Positions 1 to 7,803 of a stretch of 64,000 nucleotides of DNA are shown piece by piece. The notes beneath the pieces were generated by a model. It made no database searches and was not told the DNA's origin. It saw nothing but the letters and a program-made list of their open reading frames with translations. Position numbers and translations under genes: made by a program. The stretch spans positions 145,332 to 209,331 of the forward strand of contig CAVXYK010000021.1 in the NCBI GenBank assembly GCA_963765875.1, read 5' to 3'. This stretch comes from JAWKOK01 sp963765875. GTDB taxonomy: Bacteria; Chloroflexota; Anaerolineae; Caldilineales; Caldilineaceae. Numbering within the stretch: the stretch's first letter is position 1; each line of letters opens with the position of its first letter.

Positions 1-55
1 CCGGGAGGTGGTCACGAAATTCCAGGTAAGCGAACTGATGCTGACCACCTCCCGG
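1..55. repeat. 14-bp inverted repeat at window edge
   Basis: Bases 1-14 (ccgggaggtggtca) are the exact reverse complement of bases 42-55, with a 27-base spacer. No T-run follows, so this is not a clear intrinsic terminator. The left arm may extend beyond the window. It could be the tail of an upstream gene or one of the palindromic repeats common in this segment. Confidence 0.6.
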
Positions 56-252
56 AGGTTGGTGTCGCAAAGTTGTTTGCGGACAATGACATAGTTGCGT
101 TCGCGGGACAAACTCGACACTTTTCTGAAACCTTGCTGCGTCTTTTGCGTACTGATCTCCATGAAAGCAACGGTTTTTTTCGATCGGTTGCGAGAAGAAA
201 TTGCGCTCGAGAACCGGTTCATGAACGAAAGGGTTTCAAGGTAAGCTGAAAA

Positions 253-630
253 ATGACATCTGAAAAGCGGTTGGTCCGTAGCAAGACAGACAAGATGATT
301 GGCGGCGTATGTGGTGGCCTGGGAGCGTATTTCAACTTTGACCCGACGCTGATAAGGCTCATTTTTGCAGCGCTTATTCTGTTCGGCGCCGGTAGCCCGA
401 TCTTGCTCTATCTGCTGATGTGGATCATCATTCCTGCAGCCGATAGCCCCCGGGCGATGATCGGGATGAATGAGGCGGTCTCGGAAGATGAAGCGCCGGG
501 AGAGAACGTGCCAGAGCCGGTCGTTGCCGCGCGAGCTACTGAGACCGCGTTCTCGCCGGACGCTACACTGGAAACTACGCTGGACGCTACAATAGAGAAG
601 ACTGACGAGACACTGGTCGAGACTGCATAG
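253..630 (+). CDS. PspC domain membrane protein
   Basis: A 125-residue protein. Residues 5-62 form a PspC domain: a basic start (KRLVRSKTDKMIGGVCGGLG), the conserved GG-aYF--DPTLIRLIF block, and a hydrophobic hairpin ending in LLMWIIIPA. PspC-type proteins are inner-membrane sensors linked to phage-shock/envelope stress, but many short bacterial homologues like this one have no assigned partner. The remaining half is an acidic, Thr/Glu-rich tail without recognisable fold, with a repeated TLD/TLE pattern near the end. The ATG at 253 is preceded by an aaggtaa ribosome site. The gene stands alone and ends at a strong hairpin terminator at 661-706. Domain call is firm; the cellular role is not. 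Confidence 0.88.
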   Translation: MTSEKRLVRSKTDKMIGGVCGGLGAYFNFDPTLIRLIFAALILFGAGSPILLYLLMWIIIPAADSPRAMIGMNEAVSEDEAPGENVPEPVVAARATETAFSPDATLETTLDATIEKTDETLVETA

Positions 631-660
631 CATTGTCGTTCAGATTGAATGCGACCAAAG

Positions 661-706
661 ACAGACGGCCCTTCGCTATGAGCGAAGGGCCGTCTGTCTA
701 CTTTTT
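661..706 (+). terminator. Rho-independent terminator after PspC gene
   Basis: Perfect 17-bp stem (661-677 with 681-697), 3-base loop, then ctacttttt. It lies between the PspC gene and the convergent YigZ gene. The left flank has only a short A-run, so termination is best for the + strand, possibly also for the opposite direction. Confidence 0.85.
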
Positions 707-766
707 GGCTCTTTGGAATCTTGGGGTTTACGGGTTCGAACTCGGTCTTAACCGACGGTGTCAACT

Positions 767-1387
767 TCACTGAGCTTCAATAAGCGCCTGCCCATTGGTC
801 AGGTCAGTGACCTCTGTTCGAAAGGCCTCGAACTGTTCCTCGGGTATCCTAAGTGAATAGGTGACATCAATCGCGTACTCCTCTTCCAGAGCGAGGATCT
901 CGAATCTGGAGAATAGTCGCTGAAGAGGCGTAATGACGCTGTAATCGACCACAACCTGAAGATCGACGCTCGGAATCTGCTCAGCGAGTGGCAAGTGCTC
1001 CAGCGCCAGCTGTACCCCGCCGCTATACGCTCTTACCAGTCCTCCCTTTCCAAGCAACGTGCCCCCAAAGTAGCGCGTGACGACGGCCGCGATGTCGCCG
1101 ACGCCGGCATGTTCGAGCACCGTAAGCATCGGTCTGCCTGCCGTTCCGTGAGGCTCACCATCGTCACTCATGCCGACCTGGCCCGTGCTGCCGGGTGCAC
1201 CGATCAGATATGCCCAACAGTTGTGGCTGGCATCTGCAAACTCTTCACGCATTGAGGCGACGAATGCACGCGCGTCTTCGACAGTTGGCGCATAGGCCAC
1301 GGTCGTGATGAACCGGCTGCGTCGAATTTCTTCTTCAACTCTGTGCGTAGCGCCCGGAATGGGATAACGATCTCCGTTTGAGGTCAT
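767..1387 (-). CDS. yigZ: YigZ/IMPACT family protein
   Basis: UPF0029/IMPACT-type protein. From the ATG at 1387 it has 206 residues, the usual length of YigZ proteins. Family signatures are plain: SRFITTVAYAPTVEDA, the ASHNCWAYLIG block, MSDDGEPHGTAGRPML and VTRYFGGTLLGKGGLVRAYS, followed by the C-terminal ferredoxin-like domain. The eukaryotic relative IMPACT modulates GCN2; the bacterial function is not settled. The frame stays open upstream to a TTG at 1489, but that extension runs through a palindromic interspersed repeat (1446-1528) and has no family similarity, so I choose 1387. No strong ribosome site precedes that ATG. Converges on the PspC gene across the 661-706 terminator. Confidence 0.87.
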   Translation of the reverse strand: MTSNGDRYPIPGATHRVEEEIRRSRFITTVAYAPTVEDARAFVASMREEFADASHNCWAYLIGAPGSTGQVGMSDDGEPHGTAGRPMLTVLEHAGVGDIAAVVTRYFGGTLLGKGGLVRAYSGGVQLALEHLPLAEQIPSVDLQVVVDYSVITPLQRLFSRFEILALEEEYAIDVTYSLRIPEEQFEAFRTEVTDLTNGQALIEAQ

Positions 1388-1445
1388 TGGATCACTCTGT
1401 TCACATGTTCTGTCGAATTGTTCCTGTTTCAGTAGTTCACGAATT

Positions 1446-1528
1446 GTCATTCCGATGACCGGAGGGAAGAGGAATCTCGGGTTCGCCAAGGAGAGATTCC
1501 TCGTCGCTTCGCTCTGTCGGAATGACAG
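1446..1528. repeat. Imperfect palindromic interspersed repeat
   Basis: Eleven-base ends tgtcattccga (1446-1456) and tcggaatgaca (1518-1528) are exact inverted copies, and an inner pair gaggaatctc/gagattcctc (1470-1479, 1493-1502) extends the foldback. A diverged relative (agattcttcgct ... gctcagaatgac) lies at about 34757-34815, and the adjacent bases 1429-1445 recur exactly at 34729-34745. The rest of 1388-1795 shows no gene. Confidence 0.7.
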
Positions 1529-1795
1529 TTGCGACCAAATCGGTAACTACTGTGTTTACCTGCGTGCCGGGCGGGTCAAGCATAAATTCGGAATCGGATC
1601 GTGCGTCGCCCCTGTACTGCTTCCGACCTCGCAGATGCCGAACAGTCTTGTGCCCGAGTCATGCTGGGCTGATTGTATCCGTTCTGACTCCCGCAAGCGA
1701 ATTGTATCAGAGACCATCGGTTGTCATTCAGATCGGGGGCAGAGCATGCCGCGTATCCCGCCTCAAGCGCGAGATGCTCTCGAAGCGCTCGTCGA

Positions 1796-1825
1796 TTGAC
1801 ATGTATGGGGGCGGCAGGATACAAT
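1796..1825 (+). promoter_or_regulatory. Sigma70-type promoter, leaderless start predicted
   Basis: TTGACA at 1796-1801, an 18-base spacer and TACAAT at 1820-1825. Seven bases after the -10 box is the A of the ATG at 1832, so the transcript would start on the start codon. This also explains why no ribosome site precedes that ATG. Confidence 0.65.
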
Positions 1826-1831
1826 CGTGTC

Positions 1832-4612
1832 ATGAGTACCGTACCTCCCGGCGACCAAACGCGCCCGCTCTTCTATCGTACAATCATCGCACACTTCGAG
1901 GGGCCAGACGGTGAAACCCCACTCGGAGTACGTGTGGTCGAACCTGCGCCTGAGTCGCGCCAGGCTTTGCGCGGCAATCTGTACGCGATTGTCGATTTGG
2001 TCGGCGAGAACGCGGGCCGTACTCATTTGGCTGAAAGCCTGCTGAGCGCCATTCAGCGGACATACTTCACACGGTCGGGCAGCCAGTCCCAGGTTCTGAC
2101 CGAAGCTGTTCGCCAGGCGCGTCTTCGAGTCAACGAATTCAACCAGAGCCATCCGGATCAGCCCGTTCAACTCGGCGTCATTTGTGCCGGGCTTGTACGC
2201 TCGCGACTCATGATCGCACATAGCGGCCCGGCCTGTGCTTTCATTACCGCCGACAATCAGATTGCACGCTACCCCTCCGAGATCATCCAATTTAGCAGAC
2301 GCACATCGCCGCCCGCCGTGTCGTCTAAGGGGGAGACCCCAAATGGCGTTGATGAACAGATGTCGGCGAATCCGGTCAACTGGGAAATCTACAGCCAAGA
2401 AGTTCGCGACCATACTGCACTGTTCATGGGCACGCCCCGTTGGCTCGACGTTGTCCCCGTTCGAACGATTGCCGGCACGGTGGCCCATATCAACGGCGAA
2501 AACTGCAGTGACGCCGCCAGCGGATTGTTGGCGACGAGTCGACGTCCTGACTTGCCCGGCCTACTGCTGGTCATTGAGCAGGTCGATGCACCTGTCGCAG
2601 CTCCTCAAGCGGCGACACAGGCGACGCCCAAGCGCCGTACGCCACTTCTGGGCGCCGCCGGCCTGACCAGCGCTGTCAATGCTCGTCCGCCAGTGGTGAG
2701 TGTGCCGGACGGCCAGAGCGATCCGGCTACGCCGGCTGAGGCGGATGCCAAGGACGATGGCGTGCAAGAGATCCAGCCTGATGATGCGTCTAGTGACAGA
2801 ATCGCGCCTGGGGAAACTGAGATCGAGGTGGCGTCAGATGGTTTGATCGATGGCTCCTCAAATGTGGTGGAGCCCGGGTCATTTGACGACGCTGAATCGC
2901 CTGGAGCATCGGCCGCCGGCGCACTTGTCGTTGGGGCGGCCAGCGCCAGTGGGAGGACCAAAGACGAGCTTGAGGGCGAGGCTGAAGACGTAGTCGAGAC
3001 AAGCGGCACGCAGGAAGAGCAGTCATCTGGCCCGTCGGCTCTTACTACGATGTCCTCAGGCCTGGCGGCCGGCGTACTTGTTGGCCTGGACCGTTCCCGA
3101 GAAGTGTTTCGTGGTATGTTCCCGGAGCGCCGTCCTCATGTTGAGGCCGTCCTCGATGGGGACGAAGCGCCAGAAGAAGGTGTCTATGCCGATGAGCCTG
3201 GCTGGGATGAGGACCTCGCGGATCATGAAGGGCTGGTGGAAGATGTATTCGTACCCAGTCTGGCTGTCGCGGCCGAGCAGAGCGCCTTGCAACATCGTGA
3301 CGCAACTGTCGTAGACGATGGAAGCGAGGACCGTTCTGTTTCTCCTGAATCATCGCGCTTGCATGATGTTTCAGCACAGGTAAGCGCAGCGCTGGAGAAC
3401 AGCTCCGCGCCGATTGATCTGCCGGAGCCGGCCAGCGGGGGACGTGCCCGCCTATTTATCACACTTGCCGTGTTGATATTGGTGCTGGTTCCGGTTGTGG
3501 TGACAGCGGTCTACCAACAGTGGGGACGAGATCCGGCTGTCAGTGCCGCTAGTTATACGGAGATGTCGCAGACGTTCTTGCTCAATGCGCAGACGTCCCT
3601 GGATAACGGTGATGACGAGAGTGCACGCAACATGTTTCTGAAGGCAAGCGACAGTCTGGGCGATGCAGTCGCGATAACCGGACATACGCCGGAGTCGGAT
3701 CGGATGTTCGACGAGATCAATAGCGGACTCGCCGAAGTGATGCAGACGCGCTATCTCTATCAACTGACTGAGCCGCTGATTGCATTTTCCGGTGACGCCG
3801 AGCCCTTCCGCGTGATGACAGTGGGCGAGAACATCTTTGTGATGGATCGGGGGCAAGAGACCGTCGAGCGTTATGAACTGGACGCGTTGCGTGAGTATGT
3901 GCCTGATCTTGAGCCTGAGTTGATTCTGGAGGAAGGGTTTGCCTTTGATGGCGCCGCCGTTGCCGGCATGGTAGATATGGCATGGCAGCCGATCGTGACT
4001 GGCTTTGAGGATCGTCCGAAGTTGCTGGTGCTGGACCGGAACGGCCAGATCTTCAGCTATGATCTGCGTGTTGACGGTGTCCAACCGATTGAGATGGATG
4101 ATCCAAACTTGTTACAAAATGCATCACAGATTGCCCTTTTCAATGGCGCAACCTATATTGCCGATGAAGGGCAGAATCAGATCATCCGCTACGAGCGAGG
4201 TAATTTGGGCGGCCCGTCGACAGAGTGGTTCTCGGCAGAGACCCAACCCTACATCTCGGGTCTTCTCGGCATGGAGATTGATGGGGACATCTGGATGTTG
4301 AATAGTGAGGGCACACTTGTCCGCTATCGTTCAGGAGAACAGGTGCCTTTCTCGCTGGACAGCGGCGCTGTTCGTGCGGATGAGCCGGTTGACATGGCCA
4401 TCGGGAGTCAGGGCGATTCATCGATCTTCATCGCTGATGCTGCTCATGATCGCATCCTTGCCTTTGACAAAGAAGGAACCTATAAGTATCAGCTTGTCGC
4501 CAGTGAAGGTGAGCCTCTGTCAGATATGCGCGGCCTTTACCTTGATGAGCTCGATGAAAAGATCTATATCCTCACCAAAGCAGCGCTCTACCAGCATCCA
4601 CTGCCCGAGTAG
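1832..4612 (+). CDS. Membrane protein: PP2C-like N-terminus, beta-propeller C-terminus
   Basis: A 926-residue single-pass protein. Residues about 35-240 resemble a PP2C-type phosphatase fold (GNLYAIVDLVGENAGR, then LTEAVRQARLRVNEFN, LGVICAGLVRSRLMIAHSGP), but the metal-binding D-G-M-G-G and G-D-S-R signatures are altered, so catalysis is doubtful. Residues 250-530 are a low-complexity acidic Ser/Ala/Glu linker. One membrane segment lies near 540-560. After it come a short helical region (LNAQTSLDNGDDESARNMFLKASDSL) and a C-terminal half with NHL/beta-propeller-like repeats (FVMDRGQETVERYEL, TYIADEGQNQIIRYE, IFIADAAHDRILAFDKEG). I infer a cytosolic N-terminus and an external propeller. The open frame reaches back to 1721, but the promoter at 1796-1825 fixes the start at 1832. 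Exact function unknown. Confidence 0.75.
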   Translation: MSTVPPGDQTRPLFYRTIIAHFEGPDGETPLGVRVVEPAPESRQALRGNLYAIVDLVGENAGRTHLAESLLSAIQRTYFTRSGSQSQVLTEAVRQARLRVNEFNQSHPDQPVQLGVICAGLVRSRLMIAHSGPACAFITADNQIARYPSEIIQFSRRTSPPAVSSKGETPNGVDEQMSANPVNWEIYSQEVRDHTALFMGTPRWLDVVPVRTIAGTVAHINGENCSDAASGLLATSRRPDLPGLLLVIEQVDAPVAAPQAATQATPKRRTPLLGAAGLTSAVNARPPVVSVPDGQSDPATPAEADAKDDGVQEIQPDDASSDRIAPGETEIEVASDGLIDGSSNVVEPGSFDDAESPGASAAGALVVGAASASGRTKDELEGEAEDVVETSGTQEEQSSGPSALTTMSSGLAAGVLVGLDRSREVFRGMFPERRPHVEAVLDGDEAPEEGVYADEPGWDEDLADHEGLVEDVFVPSLAVAAEQSALQHRDATVVDDGSEDRSVSPESSRLHDVSAQVSAALENSSAPIDLPEPASGGRARLFITLAVLILVLVPVVVTAVYQQWGRDPAVSAASYTEMSQTFLLNAQTSLDNGDDESARNMFLKASDSLGDAVAITGHTPESDRMFDEINSGLAEVMQTRYLYQLTEPLIAFSGDAEPFRVMTVGENIFVMDRGQETVERYELDALREYVPDLEPELILEEGFAFDGAAVAGMVDMAWQPIVTGFEDRPKLLVLDRNGQIFSYDLRVDGVQPIEMDDPNLLQNASQIALFNGATYIADEGQNQIIRYERGNLGGPSTEWFSAETQPYISGLLGMEIDGDIWMLNSEGTLVRYRSGEQVPFSLDSGAVRADEPVDMAIGSQGDSSIFIADAAHDRILAFDKEGTYKYQLVASEGEPLSDMRGLYLDELDEKIYILTKAALYQHPLPE

Positions 4613-4854
4613 TTGAAGGCCCGGGTTGGCAATGGGCGCAGTCGGGGTTCAGTCGGAGGTCAGCCGGCAGTCAACATCCGCTGACTTACCGCCGAGCGTG
4701 CCGATGGCGCAGCGCCCACCGACCGATTGCCGCCTTACCGGACCAACTGCCTACACTTATCCCACATGCTGAACGGATTCTGTGACAAGTGGCACAGATT
4801 TGTCCTCACGGACGTTTCTCATAACCGTAAGGTCGTATTTGTTGTGTGCCGAGG

Positions 4855-4885
4855 TTGCCACTAGGAATTATGGCTATGCTATAAT
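4855..4885 (+). promoter_or_regulatory. Extended -10 promoter upstream of the LCP gene
   Basis: TGCTATAAT (4877-4885) is a consensus extended -10. TTGCCA at 4855-4860 is a possible -35 with a long 19-base spacer. Transcription would start near 4892, about 60 bases before the ATG at 4954. The preceding stretch 4613-4854 shows no gene, only short inverted matches. Confidence 0.6.
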
Positions 4886-4953
4886 CGGCGTTGGTTGGCA
4901 ATGGTTTTCCTTGCTTCAGACACGTTTAGACGGTTTTGCCGAAGATAGTAGAA

Positions 4954-6412
4954 ATGGCTGAAGACCACAATTTTCATCACGTAGGCCATCCGAATGGCAT
5001 AGATAGCCCACAGAAGACCAGGCGCCGACGGCGACTGATCGTCTCTGCTGTGCTGATCTACATGGTTGCGATCCTGGTTGTGGCTGGCGCGGCAAGCACC
5101 AGGCTGCATGACTGGGCGCAGGCCCGCATCATAGACTCGGCGGCCGCGTTCCGTGTCGCAGCCTTTCGGGCCATTGATAATACGGTTGCCGTGAAGATCG
5201 CTCCCTCCTTTGATGTCGCGTCCCAAGGAGAAGCGGTTGCGACCATGAACGAGCCGATCGAGCAGTCGAGAGCCCCGCGCAGATCCCATCAACATCTTAC
5301 TGATTGGCACAGATGCCCGACCGGACGACGAAGGCCCGCCGCTGACTGACACATTGATCCTGATCTCGCTGGATCCAGAGACGGGCGCGGCGGGCATGTT
5401 GTCGCTTCCGCGTGATCTATGGGTGCCGATTCCCGGAATGGGTGTCACCACCAAGATCAACACTGCGTACAGAATGGGCGAATTCGACAATTATCCCGGT
5501 GGTGGCGCTCAGCTGATCAAGGACACAATCAGCAGCTTCATCGGTGAGCCAGTGCCATACTATGTGAGCGTCAGCTTTGACGGTTTCGTTGAGATCATGG
5601 ATTTGATCGAGGGCGTGGAAATCGTGCTGCCCGTGGAGATCCATGATGAGCAATACCCGACAGCCGACTACGGTGTTCAGACTTTTCACCTGGATGCAGG
5701 CCGGCAGCACCTCGATGGGGAGACGGCGCTCAAGTATGCGCGGACGCGCAACGTTGATAGCGATTATGGGCGAGCAAGGCGACAGCAGGAGCTGATTCGC
5801 GCCGTGGTCGACAAAGTGACGCGGGCTGATATGCTGCCGACGCTGCTCGCCAAAGCGCCGCGCATGCTCTACACAATGCGCAGCAGCATCGACACGGATA
5901 TGCCGATGGCCGCCCAACTCGAACTGGCCAACTATTTTAATGACAATTCCATTACTGAGATTCGACAGTTGGTGTTGGATGGGCGGTACGGCGAAGAGAC
6001 GTACAGTGAAGAGGGCGCCTGGATTCTGCTGCCGGATCGTGCCAAAGTGCGCGTGGCGCTCGATGCGTTCTTCAAGCCCGCTGCGCCGGGTGTGGCTTCC
6101 ACCGGTTCGGACAATTTGGGTTGGGTCCGGATCGAGGTCCTGAATGGCACGGATCAGCCCGGTGTGGCGGCTCGAACGCGTGATCTATTGCAGGCTCAGG
6201 GATGGCAGGTTGTCGCTATCGGCGATGCTGACCGCAGTGATTACGGCCATACGTTGATCGTCAACTATGGTGTACCCGACAAGCTTGTCGACAGAGTGAG
6301 CGGCGATCTGTTGCTGGATCCTCAGCTTACCCGCCTGGCCGGTCTGGATTCAGCGGCGCCCATCGATATGCGCATCGTGGTCGGTGAAGATTTCTTGGAT
6401 AAGCTCAACTAA
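4954..6412 (+). CDS. LytR-CpsA-Psr (LCP) family protein, one frameshift
   Basis: Split between two frames: 4954-5349 codes the N-terminus, and the rest continues in the next frame to 6412. Dropping one C from the CCCC at 5273-5276 joins them into a protein of about 485 residues. Order: basic cytosolic tail, one membrane helix (residues about 28-47), the LCP domain (NILLIGTDARPDD, TDTLILISLDPETG, MLSLPRDLWVPIPG, KYARTRNVDSDYGRARRQQ) and a C-terminal LytR_C domain (VRIEVLNGTDQPGVAARTRD). LCP enzymes transfer undecaprenyl-linked glycopolymers to peptidoglycan or act as related phosphotransferases; the substrate here is unknown. The Asp/Arg residues of the LCP site are present. The stop codon is the first element of the repeat at 6409-6550. 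Indel more likely sequencing error than mutation. Confidence 0.87.
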
Positions 6413-6550
6413 GTAGAAGTCTGCAAGTGGTTACAGAAGATGCCGGGGACTTCCCGATGCTGAAACCTCAGAATCATGGTCAACTCACTCGCTTTGTTGC
6501 CTAAGTCACTGGCACTTTTTTGCACAACCGACAGATGCTTACTTAGATTC
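6409..6550 (+). repeat. Terminator-like interspersed repeat, copy 1
   Basis: About 140 bp, closely similar to the reverse complement of 9652-9794. It begins ctaagtagaagtctg, in which taa is the stop codon of the LCP gene. It contains tgccggggactt ... aagtcactggca followed by ttttttgcac, that is, a long hairpin plus T6. In this copy the stem has two mismatches. It probably works as the terminator of the LCP gene. Confidence 0.8.
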
Positions 6551-6568
6551 TGTCGACCTTTTTCACTG

Positions 6569-6657
6569 GGATGAATCCCGCTGTGAACATCGAAGAGCCG
6601 CTGAGGCGGCTAGATTGGAGTGCCTGAGGGCGCTTCCACCGTTGGTTGCCGGCTTCA
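6569..6657 (+). repeat. Interspersed palindromic repeat, family B copy 1
   Basis: Shares the order [cccgc-g-(t/a)-aacatcga-aa/ga-gccgc] - [gaggcggcta] - [gcctgagggcgctt] - [gccggattc-like end] with 19707-19810 and the inverted copy 34831-34935. The inner gccgctgaggcggc is itself a palindrome. Most diverged of the three copies. Confidence 0.6.
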
Positions 6658-6693
6658 GCCGTTGCTGCTGACCAAACGCAGACGGAGCCGAGC

Positions 6694-7683
6694 ATGTTTG
6701 ATTCTATGAAGCGCCCTCTTTCTTTGTCGGTTATTGGCCTCGCCGGTATTTGCGCAGCTGTCGGCGTCTACCACCTATTTCGGATTCGCCTGCCGAAAAT
6801 TGTGCGTGTTCCTCAACCCACGACCACCTACGATGAAGCGTGTGCTCGGTTGAAAGCGCTGCAGGCCCTGGATGACCAGCGAGTCAATGTTCGCTGCCAG
6901 ACGCTACTGCTCGATCATGGCCGAAAGACCGAGCACGTGACTCTCCTGCTTCACGGCTTTACGAACTGTCCCTACCAATTTCTAGAGTTGGGCCGGCAAC
7001 TACACGCTGCAGGCCATACTGTGTTGATTCCCCGCTTCCCACACCATGGTCTCGAACCCATGGCTGATGATCACGGGGGTCTGAGCGCTGAAGCCCTCTT
7101 CGTGCTGGCCGATGGCGCGGTCGATATCGCGTGCGGCCTGGGGAATAGGGTCACCGTATGCGGCCTCTCGCTTGGCGGTGCGCTGTCGACCTGGGTGGCG
7201 CAGAACCGGCCCGAAGTTGGCCGTGTTGTTGCATTGTCACCAGCCTTAAGCATCCAATTGGTGCCGGACGGCTGGGAACGTCCCCTCTCCAACCTGCTGA
7301 GTATTCTACCCAGTTTCTTTGTTTGGTGGGACCCTTCTCTTCGTAGACCGCTGCCGGGCAGGGAACATCAGTATCCGAGGTTCGCGTCCAGGGGCGTTGC
7401 TACGATTCTTCGATTGGGGCAGATTGTCGCCTATGAGGCGCGACGGGCCAAGCCGGCGGCACGCTCAATCGTGATTGTGAACAACCCGGCGGATGAAGTA
7501 GTCGATCAGGCGTTCACCGCAGAAGTCATTGAGGCGTGGAAAACCTACCATGGGACGGTAGAGATCTATGATCTACCCGGTGATCTGCTGCTGCCCCATG
7601 ACTACATTGATCCCACCCAGCCGGATCAACAGGTGGACAACGTCTATCCATTGCTGTTGCAGCTACTGGTTGAAGATCGGTAG
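6694..7683 (+). CDS. Alpha/beta hydrolase (carboxylesterase/lipase-like)
   Basis: A 329-residue serine hydrolase. Oxyanion-loop motif LLLHGFTN (85-91 region), nucleophile elbow GLSLGG with Ser159, probable acid Asp267 (NNPADEVVD) and His302 (LLPHDYID) complete a catalytic triad in the right order and spacing. An N-terminal hydrophobic stretch (residues about 9-29, SLSVIGLAGICAAVGVYHLF) suggests membrane anchoring or export. It resembles monoglyceride lipase/carboxylesterase-like members of the superfamily; the substrate cannot be read from sequence. The open frame extends to a TTG at 6646, but that part overlaps an interspersed repeat. The ATG at 6694 has ggag seven bases upstream, so I use it. 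Terminated by the hairpin at 7749-7787. The gene lies inside the segment bounded by the inverted 140-bp repeats. Confidence 0.85.
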   Translation: MFDSMKRPLSLSVIGLAGICAAVGVYHLFRIRLPKIVRVPQPTTTYDEACARLKALQALDDQRVNVRCQTLLLDHGRKTEHVTLLLHGFTNCPYQFLELGRQLHAAGHTVLIPRFPHHGLEPMADDHGGLSAEALFVLADGAVDIACGLGNRVTVCGLSLGGALSTWVAQNRPEVGRVVALSPALSIQLVPDGWERPLSNLLSILPSFFVWWDPSLRRPLPGREHQYPRFASRGVATILRLGQIVAYEARRAKPAARSIVIVNNPADEVVDQAFTAEVIEAWKTYHGTVEIYDLPGDLLLPHDYIDPTQPDQQVDNVYPLLLQLLVEDR

Positions 7684-7748
7684 CAAACGAATGAGCCGGC
7701 TGCGTAGAGCCTTTTTCGCTTTTGCGGTAGAGTCAACGAATTGAAACG

Positions 7749-7787
7749 AAAAGGCGGACGCTCCACCGATTGGAGCGTCCGCCTTTT
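7749..7787. terminator. Bidirectional terminator between convergent genes
   Basis: Perfect 17-bp stem (7749-7765 with 7771-7787), loop of 5, A-rich on the left and T5 on the right. It serves the hydrolase gene on + and the duplicated-domain gene on -. Confidence 0.9.
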
Positions 7788-7803
7788 TCTGTGATAATTT
7801 TCG

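Noticed and set aside
721..770. tRNA-like gggttcgaactcgg near 729
   Set aside because: No matching acceptor, D or anticodon arms around it.
1455..1914. Two short plus frames upstream of the PP2C-like gene
   Set aside because: They translate the palindromic repeat and lack ribosome sites.
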